Positions 1-12,577 of a stretch of DNA of 64,000 bases are shown here, one piece after another. The notes beneath the pieces are model-generated. The model searched no databases. It was not told where the DNA came from and worked only from the letters and a program-made list of their open reading frames with translations. Each line of letters begins with the position of its first letter. Positions within the stretch are counted from its first letter, which is position 1. The position numbers and the translations under genes were made by a program. Source of the stretch: Agarophyton chilense (Eukaryota; Rhodophyta; Florideophyceae; Gracilariales; Gracilariaceae). The stretch lies in assembly GCA_030374765.1 (NCBI GenBank), contig JARGXX010000138.1, positions 1,178,001 to 1,242,000 of the forward strand, written 5' to 3'.

Positions 1-666
1 GACCATCGGAGCTTGGAAACGTTGTGTCACTCACAAAGCTTCTCTGTCGTTAACCCGTCATATTATGCTGGCCATCGTAGCTCGGCTCGAAGAGAGAGAG
101 GCCTCCATGACGCAGCTGTTGCTCTAGCAGTGGCGTGGGGGGCTTACTTACTTATTTCTGAGACCCTTTATATTCGAAGACAAGATGTCGCACTCCCCGG
201 GGACATTCGAACTCGCAGCATCGGCGCACTTACCTCAGCTGGAATTGGGATTGCACATGGGAAAACGGGGGACAATCAGTTTACACTTATTCATGAACTT
301 TCCGTCGTGTCATTTCTTTCATCACACCTTGCAGCGCATCGGCCCGAAACGACCCTCCACATCACATATAATGCTTATTTGCAAAGCATCAAGGACGGCG
401 AACAGTTTCTTGGGCTCCCAGGCTCACTCACGCCTCGCTCTGCGCGTATTGGAGGATCCTTGCATGCCTTATGCAATGGGACTTCTGCTGAATCTATTGC
501 CCTACATGGGCGTTGGGCATTTATTTCTTCGCTTCGCTATTATCTCACGAACGGAAGATCCTTTCTCCATAAGATCACGCTAACCACAGAAGAGAACTTA
601 GTTCTCTCTCGATATGCACAACAAGGATCCTCTATTATGACACCCCCGCCTTCCGACACAATCTAG
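1..666 (+). pseudogene. DIRS-like tyrosine recombinase, C-terminal part (cut by window edge)
   Basis: The frame is open from base 1, so the gene starts outside the window. It matches the catalytic domain of tyrosine recombinases of the DIRS/YR-retrotransposon kind, which integrate circular DNA. Visible are the SARIGG box (second catalytic arginine), LHGRW (the His/Trp box) and LRYYLTNGRSFL, which holds the candidate tyrosine nucleophile. Two expected residues look lost. The residue normally histidine in TPHSxR reads TPRSAR, and the first catalytic arginine region reads LLISET with no arginine. It is therefore probably inactive. Remnants that may belong to the same element class occur at 13951-14523 and 21314-21845, but on the other strand. 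A Crypton recombinase is possible; DIRS is preferred because of the GRW..SLRYYLTNGR pattern. Confidence 0.7.
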
Positions 667-899
667 AACAATACACAAGCCACTTCCAGAAATTTGCCTT
701 CTTTGCATGAAGTGAATATTGGTTGGGGTTGCTGGTTGCGAACTGAACGTGCCTTCTCGCACCGTCCAACCAGCCGAGCTACTGATACTCCTGGCCCCCG
801 CCTCTTCAGAGTCAACGCTTAACAGGGTTGCGACGTCTGAAGAGACTTTTGTGATCCAAAAGATGCAATAAAGGTCCTATTGCGTTCTTTTTCTTTGCT
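667..899. other. No gene seen
   Basis: Sequence following the recombinase stop. It may be the 3' flank or terminal region of that element. I looked for similarity to repeat R1 as an inverted terminal repeat and saw none. Confidence 0.4.
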
Positions 900-1745
900 A
901 CATTCCTGGCACCATCTAAAGCACAAGCAAACTATAACAAAGATTCTTCACAAAATCTGGTGAGTGTATAGGATATATCAAAAGCTCAATGTTTTCCGCA
1001 TTATACAAAACTTCGAAGAACCTAGATACATAAAGTACGGTACCGTCTTGCTGAAATATTGGTTCTTGTTGACATTATTTGTCCCCACAAGGTAGAAATT
1101 TTGGCTTCAGCATTTCCACATAATTATCCGGATTAATATTACCATCAAAAAAACCAAAGGTCTTTTAGCATAACGAGAAAAGAATGCCCAAAACATTACT
1201 GAAAATCCTCCATTCTACTTCTTAGAGAACAGTTTTTCGTCAAAGCGTTAACCATGATAGTAATAACTCTATCCGTCTGGACCGTCACCATGAGATTTTT
1301 CTCGTCACTCCATGCAACCATGTTTACTTTGTGATGATAAAATCGATTATATTGCAAAGCCCATGCAAGATGCGCAATTCGATGATGTTTAGTCATCAAC
1401 AGTGCCTATTTTATATTACTCACCTTTATTCAAAAGATAAATAAATCTTGTCACAGTAAAAAGGATAATGTGCAAATTTAGATGTTTTTAGATCTTCATC
1501 TGAGGAACAATTATTAAGAAAGCACTTGATTACTATGGCGGGTACAATTAGATGTGAGCGTTTATGGCCTTTCACTTCTTTTCTTCATCTCTTTTGCGCT
1601 GTGGTTCTTCACACATTTGTGTACAGCTGTTTTGAAGCGATTCGACTGAGTTGCTATTCTTTTTAGAGACAGATTGGCTCCATGAAGTGCTATGACTTGA
1701 GCAACTTCTGAATGACTAGTAGTACACATGCGCAATGGATGCTGT
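900..1745 (-). pseudogene. Decayed Tc1/mariner transposase
   Basis: Read on the minus strand and allowing frameshifts, three blocks of a Tc1/mariner transposase appear in the right order. Near 1740-1580 is a helix-turn-helix block (LSLKRIATQSNRFKTAVHK) followed by KRSERP, like the linker of the DNA-binding domain. Near 1400-1250 is HHRIAHLAWA then VAWSDEKN, the first catalytic Asp block. Near 1060-940 are FQQDGT (second Asp block) and YPIHSPDFV, where the third acidic residue of SPDLNPIE is lost. There are many stops and shifts, so it is a dead copy. I did not find terminal inverted repeats. It is a different, older copy than the one at 56874-58145. Confidence 0.75.
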
Positions 1746-3936
1746 GTTGTGTACGTGGTACACCATTGCGTGTCTTTTTTTGAATGTTCTTGTATTTATG
1801 CACTGCAGCAAAAACAGTGCTTTTAGAGCTATAACGAATGTATATGTTTTGGGCCTACGTTGAATGAATTTTGTTTATTGATGATGTGTCAGCTTGCAAT
1901 CGTCTAAATTCTTTCATAATCTGGCTCTCAGAAGCCCTCGTTTGTTCAATAAACACACCTTTCTTAGATTTTTGCATACGACTGTTAGTAGGCCTTAAAT
2001 ACACCGTTGAGTGGTCAGCTTTCGTAACGGTCATTTGATAAAGACGCTAATTGTGCGTCTGCTCCTGGTCACACCTGTTTCATTTTGTAAAGATTGCTCC
2101 GAGAATCAAACTCCGATATATTACGTCGTATTGGACAACATTCGCACTACTCTACTTATTCTTTTCATTTCTGTTATCACATCTGCTATATGGTCTGTTA
2201 CTACTTGTTTGACTTCTATAATTCCGCCGACTAGAAGAATGTTGAAAGATTAACCCAAGGTACCAACTATCGTACCTGAATAGCGAGAATCGCAGCAGCA
2301 GTGTTTTATCAGCCTACAATAAACTCCAAATCGCGCTGGCCGGTTCGCGGCGAGTGCGGGGAATGACAGACGAAGAAAACGGGTTTACAATTGCTGACAC
2401 TCTTGTCTATTGTTTTGCCCTGGGCGCTTCGGCGATGTCCAATTTTCCCACAATCACGTCTCGAACGAAGAGAAGGCTTGATATCAGCCCGAGTGCAACA
2501 GATCACCCCGAGCAACCGAGGTGATAATATGCTTGTCATGAGGGGAATTCCGTAAGGGCAGATATCAAAATATCTGCCGTTCCGTATGGGTAGATATCAG
2601 ATATATGCACTTTAGGCCGGTTGAAAAGTTAAGACATTTGATACGTTCACCTTCACGCGGGAGAAAAAGCTGTCTACTTAAAAGGCAACCATAATTTTGC
2701 GATAGATTTGTATCCAGATGGTAAATGTTTTTGGACTAATGATCTTTTGCTAACGAGGGATGCCAAATTCATCGCGCCAAGTAATAATAATTGTTGCCGT
2801 CCATCATGAATGCTTGTCAATCAGAAAGACAACAAATGATGTCGAACGAATCATTGAAGCAACAATTTCTTGACTGCGTGGTTAATAGCTCCAATAAGTG
2901 CATGACTATACCGATAAACGCACAGAACTCTTTTTTGACACCGAAAAATAGTACTGAATGTGCGGCATTCAAAAGAATTACATATGCCGCAACTCTTAAA
3001 ATTAAGTTGAATCCACCAATTAAACTCGCGAAGCACAGCAAAGTTTAAGAATCTTTGCAACAACTGAGCATATAAATTGCATTCACACCCGCAAATGAAC
3101 GAAAACTACAAACATATTCGAATTTGATAGACGACTATTGGTGAAAAGTTACTTTTTGTGACGAAAAGAAGATTCACTTCACTGAATTTTGAATTTTGAT
3201 GCTCGTCCGTCAAGTTCGTTCGTTGATTCTCAAGCACACAGAGTTCACACGTACAAATGTGAACCGTGCATAGAAACACCACTTGTGCATACGGCCCAGC
3301 AGGTGCGCGTCACACAGGATCTTTTAATATAACCTTATTAGATTAATAAATGGATTTCGTTTATGCTCCAAGGTGACACCGCGCATGATGCACGCTGTCA
3401 CGACTTTGTGTCCTTGTTGACCTATTGACGCCGCGTTGCTCGAATTCTCGTCTACTCCTTTGCTTCTCAAACTTCTCACCTTCCAGCACACGCTTGTAGG
3501 TCATCTACAATCTTGTACTCGTTCATGATATTGATGCCCAACACTTTGTTCTTGACGCTGAGCGGCCGCCGAGAATTTGCTCTGGTACATCATGAGCGTA
3601 TCAGGACTATGCGCACCTGAGCACAACGCTGAAGAACGGCATGGGCAGTGGATACGAGAAAATCATCGGACTCAAAAGAACTGCACATTCTCAGACATTC
3701 TCGCATTCTAGTGGGCTGGTATCTGAGCGGTCCTTTAATACCACATTCTTTGTATGCGAATAAGACATCGGAACGATTCTGATATTAAAACTGGTCTTTA
3801 TTCATATGCCCAAGTACTCACAAGTATTGGACAATGCAGTGCGATGAACGTTTCGAGAGCTTTGTGTGATAACGAGTTGGATCACCGTACTCGCTTTGCG
3901 AAAAAGTCGTATGTATTGACGCAATGCTCAATTTTT
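1746..3936. other. AT-rich region with no recognisable gene
   Basis: Only short reading frames are present, none longer than about 85 codons, and several overlap on both strands (for example 2791-3048 plus against 2817-3041 minus). I recognise no domain. It is probably decayed intergenic or transposon sequence. Confidence 0.5.
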
Positions 3937-4097
3937 TCGAGATCGCTTACTTAATACTTTATAAACAGTCATCAGTACATTTCTATTGCTTTACAGAACA
4001 GTCCCATTTGAATGAGCTTTTCACAGACCATACGACGCGGTTAAACACCATCGCGAACGTTACAGGAACGATTAGGTTAGAACTCAGCTCCTTTGCC

Positions 4098-4799
4098 TTA
4101 GATACCAACACCTCCCTCACCACCAGCGCCACCAACTCCTCCGGCACCAAAGTCGCCAGAAAGAATACCAGCTCCGCCAGCGCCACCGTTTCCTCCCTCG
4201 AATCCAATACCGCCATCACCACCGGCGCCACCCACACCGCCAGCTCCAAAGTCACCAAACAGACCCCCGGCTCCACCGGCACCGCCATTCCCTCCAAGAC
4301 CAAAGTCGGCTCCGCCGCCATTGCCACCATCTCCACCGAATCCACCGATGCCGACGTCGCCTTCGAGAAGACCAGCTCCACCGTTTCCACCGGCTCCGCC
4401 ACTGCCCACGCCAAAGATCAAACCTCCCTCGCCTCCGTCACCACCGCCGCCACCGACGCCTCCATACCCAAAGTCACCGTAGAGGGCACCGTTTCCGCCG
4501 GCACCTCCGGCGCCGCCGTCACCAACGAAGAGAGAGTCGCCACCTCGGCCACCTTCCCCACCAAATCCTCCGTACCCAAAGTCTCCGACCAGGGTTCCGA
4601 TTCCGCCGGCGCCACCATCTCCGCCGTCGCCAAGTCCAAGTCCGCCGGCACCACCATCTCCTCCAATGCCGCCCACTCCGCCATCTCCAATCAATAGTCC
4701 GTTACCTCCAGCTCCTCCCTGTCCTCCTTGTTTGACTGAAGGAACAATGGCGGCGTTGGCGGCGTAAAGGCAAAGAGCGATTGCGACAGTAAGCTTCAT
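4098..4799 (-). CDS. Secreted glycine-rich GGxGG-repeat protein, copy 1
   Basis: 233 residues. The start at 4799 ([10 protein letters not shown]) is preferred over an in-frame Met at 4844 because it begins a clean signal peptide ending near residues 16-17 (ANA-AIV). The rest is almost entirely glycine-rich: GGxGG runs broken about every 30-40 residues by GDFG or GDVG blocks that carry the few aromatic and aliphatic residues. There are no cysteines after the signal peptide. Such composition fits an extracellular or cell-wall structural protein, but function is not proven. It differs from the copy at 51880-52581 by one residue (Tyr against Asn in the first GDFG block). The long Ser/Thr/Ala frame on the other strand is only a codon-bias shadow. 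Confidence 0.85.
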   Translation of the reverse strand: MKLTVAIALCLYAANAAIVPSVKQGGQGGAGGNGLLIGDGGVGGIGGDGGAGGLGLGDGGDGGAGGIGTLVGDFGYGGFGGEGGRGGDSLFVGDGGAGGAGGNGALYGDFGYGGVGGGGGDGGEGGLIFGVGSGGAGGNGGAGLLEGDVGIGGFGGDGGNGGGADFGLGGNGGAGGAGGLFGDFGAGGVGGAGGDGGIGFEGGNGGAGGAGILSGDFGAGGVGGAGGEGGVGI

Positions 4800-4920
4800 G
4801 GTTGTGATATTTGAGGTTGCAAAGTAATACGAGTTGAGTAACATAAAGAGCGCAAGTGCGAAGCGAGTTGTTGTAGAATGAGGGAGGAGATCGAAGTGGA
4901 GAAGGCGACCACCGGCGCTG

Positions 4921-4934
4921 CGGTTTTTAAATGG
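4921..4934 (-). promoter_or_regulatory. TATA-like box of glycine-rich gene, copy 1
   Basis: On the minus strand the sequence reads CCATTTAAAAACCG, about 120 bp before the chosen start codon. It is conserved at the equivalent place in the other copy (51745-51758). Spacing and composition fit a TATA box, but no transcript data are available. Confidence 0.45.
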
Positions 4935-5495
4935 TTTCGCAACTGCAAAAGGGGGAACACTTCACAAGCGAAGTTCGGGCAAGAGCAGCAGCGCAACACA
5001 GCTTAGTCTCTGCATGGTTGGCTTGCAAATTCATGGAACAGATCTTCAACGGATGAATGTGTGGTTTTGTTTGTTTTTTGAAATTGAATGGGTTGTAGAA
5101 TCCACCTTGTTGATGTGGCGACCCAGGCTAGAGGACCGTCTGAGACTCAGATAACACAATGTGGTTCGAGGTTGGCAATACTGCAACGCAGATGTCGCAG
5201 TGGTGATGATAGTGGTATAATGCAGGCGGTGACTGAGGACGTCAGTGACATCCAAGCAAACTAGTGCAATTTGCAAAGCTACGATTAGTATTTGAAGATC
5301 TTAGGTGGGAAGCACCATGTCTTGAAATGGACTTTGGCGGCGTCTTGCAGGCATGTGAATCCTTATCCTTTGCACATCACAGATTTCCGTTGCCTCTTTT
5401 CTTCTACCGACATTTGCCAACCGCACTCCACCGTGACAGCAGATTGCGACATGATTGATGTCGGCGCCTGTTCAGTTGCGGCCTCTAGGATGACG

Positions 5496-6744
5496 TAATG
5501 AACTGTGTGCCGCCCGTTCCAGTCGATTCAGGTCCAAGTCTATGTGTGACGGCACAAAACAGAAATCTTGACGCAACTTGTTACACAAGCCGCCATGGCT
5601 TATTAGGCATGTTAACACGTGTTGGACTACGGCATAACACCAGCTAGATAACCTCTTACAGCATACTCGATCAATCAATAATAAATACACCCAGCTTGTA
5701 GAGTTTCGAAGCTTCCCAAGTATACTTCTATGTAACCTAAAGTGAGCGACTGGCGACACGTGTCCAGCACTAAGCGCTGTCGGAGATCTCGCGCACGGGG
5801 TCGCGAGAGGCTCCCTGGACAATTAAGCAAACCCTAGAGCGGCCAAGGAAACAGGCAACTCCAAAAGGACAACGGGGTACTTCGTCCCCCTCCCTGCTCG
5901 TCCCATCGCTCTGCGGATAGTTTTGCTACGCCTAGCTGCACACTAATCATCACCGTTATAGGCTTAGGACAGTCTGATAGAGCTATCAACTCACCATTGC
6001 TGTTGCCAATGTTTTGAGGAAATGAAGATGCTTATTTTTGCCGTCTTGATGTTTTTAATTGTGTGGACCAAAAAAAAAGCTTCCCGAAACCCCACAAAAA
6101 TTTTCTTTAGAATGGTATGTTTGACTCTTGAACAGCAGTTTTTTCATCTTGATTTTATCGCAGTTTAGCAGTCTGTAATCGAAGAAGCTAAACACACAAA
6201 AAATTGATAACGGAAAGACCAAGATCACTTAGTTCCGTAATTTCTCGAATTAATGGTAGTTGGTCTGCCTTCTACAATGATACCCCGACTCACAAACTCT
6301 TTTTACAAGGACACAAACTTCCATTACCTAAAAGAAAGATCTGCATACGCTGGTTGCCATCTTTCGCAGTCTTTTTATGAAGAATATTATACACACCGGC
6401 TGAACCTTATATTTGTAGGTGTAAGAAGTTCAGGCTAACGTATTGCTGTAAAATGATGATCTTCTGAAACGAACCCTGAACAATGCTGTTTTGCAGTTCA
6501 TTTTAGAAGCTGATCATCTATTAAATAAAATAATCGTTTCAGTTTTCTAAGGTATTTACACGTATTCATGAGTGTGCGCGATAGACTAAAGATAAATTGG
6601 AACCCTTGTAATACGAAGAGAGCAATACAAGTCTATATAGCCTTATCTAAAGACTTTTTGATAGGTAGAAGAGAGTAAACGACACTCTGCTGGGTGTTGT
6701 ATCCAAATTTCTAGGTAATAAAAAATGTGTCTAAGATGAACCCA
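5496..6744 (+). repeat. Dispersed repeat R1, copy 1
   Basis: About 1.25 kb that aligns throughout, in opposite orientation, with 24945-25893 plus 21836-22147. It has no long reading frame. In this orientation its end reads AAGATGAACC. In the other copy that ATG opens a gag-like reading frame (21845 downward), so R1 may be the 5' leader or terminal region of a retroelement. Here the sequence after the ATG stops at once (ATG AAC CCA TGA). Confidence 0.75.
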
Positions 6745-8322
6745 TGAAAACCATTTGATCGCCTTCACAAAGTCTTTCCATTCCTCGTTTTGATGATACT
6801 TTTAAAGATCCTAGCTTTCAAACGATGTCTACTAGACCACCAAATCCCTACTTTACTTATTATTATATAGATTCAATACTTGAATAGAAAGCTTAAAAGG
6901 TATTTACAAGCCTTCAAGCACCTATTGGTTCCCGTCACGCAGCTTAAACCGTGGCAGGCTCTTCTAGTTCTGGTTGTCAGCAGCGGAAAATGTGTGGCCA
7001 TCGACGGGCACACAGCTCAGTGGTCGATGCTTCGCTTGCGGTTGTACTTGCAGGGCGACCGCAAGTACGCAATGGTCGAATTCCTCCTCCTCCGAACTTT
7101 TCTTATTCGCTCTCACCCTCCTCCGCCCTCTAGTAGTAGCTGGTAGTCGTTGGAAGGCGTTCGGCTGTGTTTTGCAGACCTTCCCGAGTGGCTGGCTTTG
7201 GTACTCATCAGCAATCAGTAGCCAAAAGCTGAAGGTGCCAGGGAGGTTGCCTTGGTGGCACAGAGATCCAATCGGAGGACGTATGTTTGCGGTAGCGCAG
7301 AGGTCCGTTCGGAGGACGTAAGCCGGCGAGGGGGTCGGTGATTGGTCGAACGGATTTAATGCCTTGCTAGCGGTTTAATTGCCAGTGTAGCATGTGAGTG
7401 CCACGCTGGAAGTGTTGGAAATGCGCTGGCATGCTACAAATGATGAAGACGGGAAAGAGCTATTTAAATAAGACTCACTCTTTCCAAAACGTTTCTGAAT
7501 GATCTTTTGACTTTAAAAAGAGATCTGAAGATCTGAACTTCTTCAACTGCGATTCAAAGACCCATCTTTGTAAGGACAAATAATGTAAAGTACCCACTTG
7601 GCTGAGAAAGAAGGGCATCTGTGGAAGCATCTGTCAAGAAAAGAAAAGGGGTTGGTTACAACGGGATGTTTTCCAAGTGGCGGTAGATTGAAATCCGCTG
7701 CAAAAATGGCCTCTGCCTTGTCGACCCCTTTTGATAGAGTATGGGAAGAACATTACCCAGCAGTAAGGAATACACTGCAGAGTGATTGGGTGTGCCTACG
7801 AGGTCGTGTGCTAACTTGTAGAGCGCGGCGGACTTGAAGCGCGGCATGAGTTAACGATACTCATGAAACAATGTTTCCAACGCCATGGAAACGGTCTGGC
7901 GCACCTGGTCCACGTCGCAAGAGACTGCGAATATCCAGCAAGCCGAAGAATGTTCAGGCTGCTCCGATTGCACTCCACTTATGTCTGGTACGCTCCAGCG
8001 ACCAAGCCATGCAGAGGAAGAACAACGCCATATGCACTCCAATTACATTCACAGTAACACGGTTAAATCCATCTGCACTCCGCATGAGAATTTTTCTTGT
8101 AGGGCAAGGCCTGTGAAGGCATTTCTATTAAATGCTTCTGTTTAAATACAAATTACCTTGGTTTAAACAGCACAGTTTGAATACTTTTAAAAGCTCTCAT
8201 GGAACCGCGTGATGTTTTGAGCTGTGGCCATGTGGAGGGATTTACAACATTGAATGCATATCCAGCTAAAGTATCGCGTAGGGCTTTATTCAAGCCCTGC
8301 TGCCTTTCAAATCCTCGCACTT
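6745..8322. other. No recognisable gene; short imperfect tandem at about 7260-7325
   Basis: Frames up to about 115 codons exist on both strands (for example 6974-7321 plus and 7656-7847 minus), but none shows a domain I recognise. A unit of about 37 bp containing TCGGAGGACGTA occurs twice at about 7260-7325. The part around 6940-7380 is richer in G+C than its surroundings and may be a transposon relic. Confidence 0.4.
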
Positions 8323-8889
8323 CTACGGCGCACAGACACCAGGGCCAGCTTTGCAAACCATTTGAAAACACTTATCAGTCCCACCAACACCAAGCAGTAC
8401 ACAGCAGTAGTGACAATCACTGTTACATCCACACTGTCTCAGTGGAGATGTTTCGTTCGGGCCCGCGGGGGGTACAGGCGTCTCAATTTGAGAAGAGACT
8501 GTCTTGTGTTTGTTGTAAGAATTGAGGCAAGCTATTTTTTGGTTGGGAAGCATTTTCATTTTGTCTTTCTTGTTGGCTAACTGCACAGAATAGCGCAATG
8601 CATGAGTCATGTATTTCGCAAACTTCTTGCGATGGTAACATTCCACTCGGCTCCCACCGATGACCACTTCATCCGGTTCGAACTTCATTGCGTGTTCGTG
8701 CAGAAATTTTCCAACACTAGGAGAGAGCCCCAAGCGAGACACTTGGTTCTGACAACTCTTCCACTTCTCTTGCCAGCCGGATCGCGACCAACAGGAATAG
8801 CCAACTGTAAAACAAGCAACAAAAGCCAACCAGGAAAGCGCATTTCCCATTCGTGCGTTCAAAGACATGGCAATACACTGAAAACACAC
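8323..8889 (-). CDS. Small secreted cysteine-rich protein
   Basis: 188 codons from the first Met; Met-8 or Met-14 may be the true start. From there a signal peptide follows (hydrophobic stretch ALSWLAFVACFTVGYS, about residues 17-32). The mature part is basic and ends in a cysteine-dense module. Cysteines sit at 153, 155, 159, 162, 163, 174, 179 and 186, with spacing CxCx3Cx2CC..C..C..C typical of disulphide-knotted secreted peptides. I recognise no named family. Overlapping frames on the plus strand look like shadows. Neighbours are unrecognised sequence. It is probably a real single-exon host gene, judged from signal peptide plus cysteine module only. Confidence 0.55.
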   Translation of the reverse strand: MCFQCIAMSLNARMGNALSWLAFVACFTVGYSCWSRSGWQEKWKSCQNQVSRLGLSPSVGKFLHEHAMKFEPDEVVIGGSRVECYHRKKFAKYMTHALRYSVQLANKKDKMKMLPNQKIACLNSYNKHKTVSSQIETPVPPAGPNETSPLRQCGCNSDCHYCCVLLGVGGTDKCFQMVCKAGPGVCAP

Positions 8890-11800
8890 TCACAACTGCA
8901 ACGTGCGATTGAGAAGAAAGAAAAGGACTGATCACTGCGATGCTGCCGGAGGTGAAGAATTGAGCCGAAAGGTGCTCTTATGTAGTCCTGATTGTCAGCG
9001 CTTCCAAAAGTGGAAAAAGTCTCGAGTGGTACCTTAATCTTATTACCTGTGGTGTTCTCGAATCCGTTCCTGAGTTTCAAAGATTACAGAATTTTCAACG
9101 TGCAATTCCTGTCGTGACCTGAATTACAATTCGACAATTTCCAAGAATCTATCGAGACAATTTGATGAACTCGTGTTTGCTCTAGAATAAAAAACGAAAA
9201 CAAGGCTAGGTCTCAACTTCAAATATGGTAAAACTTTTGGTTGTCGAGATTTCACTTCTTTCTACGTATCGCTTGAATAACAACACCATAACGGAGTTTC
9301 TTAGATATCTACCTATTCTCAATAGCGAAACGCGTTTCCCATCATGTCGGTTTTCGTCAAAACGAAAACATCTTCATGTATTATCCTTGTGTCGTTCAGA
9401 GACTAAATGTATATCACTTGCAATCTAATCTCCCGGTAAACCAACTGACAAAATACAATCCTTTCACATTGGATCTCGGAATGGAATAATAGACTTTGAG
9501 GTTTCTTCTTCAAAAATTGAGTTTTCTGTCACATATGAAAAGGGCAAGTAAATGTCTCCGAGAATGTGCTCCTCGAGCAAGTGTATTTCGAGCAATTACA
9601 GAATGGGCAGCCATACTCGTTGCAGATATCTTTGGAGCGTCCAAATAAAGTGAAGCAAAACAAGTCGCCAAACGCAATTAGAACAAAAAGAATCACAATT
9701 CGCAGAGAGAAATACAGGGCCAATACGAGATGTCACGAGTTGGTGCCTTCGAATAATATTCGAAGAATGCACAGTACCGCGGTAGTTTTTATCACTCTAC
9801 GCATGTTTGACTTTCATGTTCGGCCAGACATAAAGAAATATATTTGGTATCAAAGATGAGATTGTGCTTCTACGTGCAGAGTTACATCCCACCATTAACA
9901 CGAAATGGAGATCATCACAACAAGCAGCAAACAAGTAAGGGTTATTCCATTTCTACGAAACAAACTTCTTCGAGTTGTAACGCGATAGCACATTTATCGC
10001 TTGTTGGCAGTTAAAGCCAGTGGCCCATTAATTGAACGAATGTATTGGCGAGGCCATGTGCGTCTTCCAATTATATTGGTCAATAGCCTGAGTTCTCTCA
10101 TGAGTCTTTGCTTCCACCTCTGTGAAGTGTGAATGTTGAGGCACAAAGCGATCTCGACATCGAGCTTTTTAGCCACTGTTTCAGTTCCTTACATGTCGTC
10201 CCTACTTCAACGCACTACGTTGCTACGCACGGTGATAGTCTACGATCCCCTGTCCAGTCTTTAAGTTTTCAGTTCCCCATGCAACATATCGATAAGGGTA
10301 CAAATGCCACATGGTCTTGTGAGTGGTGAGCTTCGGACTTTGCCAGCAACTTCGATGTAGGTGTGACAGCCTGTCCTCACAGTGCCCCTTCCGGCGCGCA
10401 CCTCTCGCGCCTCGCACGCTTCTCCACCCGTGGTCGGGGACTACTTTTCAGAAAAGCAGGCCCGCACCTTCGCTCTAGCCCGGGAAGGGAGAGGGCCAGG
10501 CCGAACAGCCGGTTACTACCTCCTTCTCTGCTCCCTTTTCTGCGCCTGGCGTTAACTCGGCGAACACCCGTCACGATGTGTGCAACTCCAGATGTCTATC
10601 GCTGTCCCAGTAGAACTATCGAGGGGAGCCTTTTCATGAGCTGTCGTCTATATTTGACTCATTTAATGTCGGCATCATCTGGGTGAACATGGTCTAAAGA
10701 GAGCCCTGATAATGGACACTATTTGTTCCAGGCTCCGGGACCAAACAAACTACTTTGTATTCGTCAAACACTTGACGTTGATTTCCACATTGTAGTACTT
10801 TATATCTGCCAAATGGACTTGAAGGGGTTTCAGCCAATTGTCCAAACTTATGAGATTGTCCGCACAGTCGGAATGTGTCAACAGCAGCGTTAGCAAAAGC
10901 AAGTGCTATGTCGACGCCGTTGACTCAAAGGGAAACGGCGAATATTTGTTTCGAAAGGTAAATGAAGACCCACGAAAACCCTTAGTGACAATGCGGCTAA
11001 AAAAACTGATGCTTCTTCATGCTTTGCAACTGATGATGTAATATATTTAACGGTGCGTTAATTGCATATCGTATTTCTATTTGTTTGTGCTCTTATTATT
11101 GTTTCTTCATATGTGAGCGGTTGTTGAAGACTGTGGAATAAAGCAGGGAAGTAAATGCCGATGTTGGAATATTTACTTGATGATCTGTCCATATGCGTGT
11201 GCGGAATTGTCAACGCTTGCGTACAGAAAGCATGATGCCGAAAGAAGCCATCATCTAGGATCAAGTCAATGCATCCTCGACGACTCTTGAGGATGTTGTG
11301 GAAAAACGTCTTGCATGTCCTTCCTTTACAACAGTCTATGCCTATCGGACACTTAGGTCTGAGAAGTTGATAACAACTAGGAGATTACTCCACTTCATTT
11401 TTGGAGGCTTATAAAAACAGGAACAACACATACTCTAGTCACCGGCTGAGAAGTCACCTTGGACACTCACAATTTGCCCATTCTACGTAAGAGCTTTTTT
11501 CTACGGATAGTACATTAATACTTTATATGTAGCTCTTGATCACATCGATAATTAGTTACCAGTAAACACAAAGCAGTAGAGACTTAAACATTGTTTATTG
11601 ATACATCGGTACAACTGTTTACTCGCGGATACGAAAATAGCGCTTCCATTGTTACAGACCCAGGAACTGATTCAACGTTGACTGCTCTCCGGAGAAGGTC
11701 CAATTCTTCATTGGATATGAAAATCCTCCCGTGGACTGATGCAAAAAGAGAATCAAGAAGACAATACAAAAGCAATCAAGATAAAGAACTTGTTGCATGA

Positions 11801-12577
11801 GAAGCTACCAAATTCCAACTCAAGCAACACATCTCTTGGGTTAAGTGGGATAAGGTTACCAGCCCAGTTACATGGTAGAGCCAAAAAAATTTTTTAATCA
11901 ATTGAATGTTCAAGAATTACGTCTGCAGATGGCTGGAAGAAGATCGTCGAAGCTTTTTACAAAGAAAACTTTCTATAGGTTGTTAGAGACGTTTACCAGA
12001 GTTTTAATTCATTGTTGTTTATGAAGAGAGGCTCAAATGAGGCGTTCAAGAATTATCGAGTCAAGGGTTTTAAGGCTAGTATTATTTTGACGTCCAACTC
12101 CTGTAACCTGCCTGAAGCACTAATGGAATCCACCCTTTAGTCTAACTAAGCTGTTGATAGCGGGCAGATGATTTTTGTACTTGCGGCACCCTCTAATAGA
12201 ACAGCTCCTGAATGCGGTGTCACAACTGATGATTTTTTAAAAATCTGTCTCGTGTAAAAGGGTTGCTTTTGGTTTAAAGCAATGTGACACAGCAGATAGT
12301 GACGAGTCTAGGGCTGTCCTCGCCAATTTTGCTACTGTTTATAACAAGAGACGGACAGGACGAGTCATAAATCTCGCAATAACCGATTGAAACCTGCTTA
12401 GTTTAGTGATCTGAAGAGCAAAAGTCAATATCATAGCTGTTAAAAGTATGGATATTGTCATTACAACAATAATTGTAAATTAGAAGGTGCATAGACACAT
12501 AGATAGAAGCATAAAGCCTCGAGTTAATTCAAGCGCCACAGAGATGAAAAAAAAAATCTGCATCAAATGGAAAGAAT
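8890..12577. other. Unrecognised AT-rich region with a GC-rich patch at about 10370-10580
   Basis: No frame exceeds about 110 codons and no domain is visible. A sharply GC-rich block of about 200 bp (10370-10580) stands out from AT-rich flanks and may be a fragment of one of the GC-rich retroelements. Frames such as 9566-9859 (plus) and 9994-10176 (minus) are rich in basic residues and could be transposon debris. Confidence 0.4.

Larger units (their letters stand above)
3937..5447 (-). repeat. Inverted gene duplication, copy 1
   Basis: About 1.5 kb, nearly identical to 51232-52750 in opposite orientation. It covers about 0.65 kb upstream of the glycine-rich gene, the whole coding region and about 160 bp of 3' flank. 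Similarity stops abruptly at both edges and flanking sequence differs. Only a few substitutions were seen by eye, and one changes the protein. Confidence 0.9.

Noticed and set aside
3924-4697. 257-codon Ser/Thr/Ala-rich ORF opposite the glycine-rich gene (and its twin at 51982-52671)
   Set aside because: It is the complement of GGN-rich glycine codons; stop codons are rare there by composition. No start context or domain, and the glycine-rich frame has a signal peptide.
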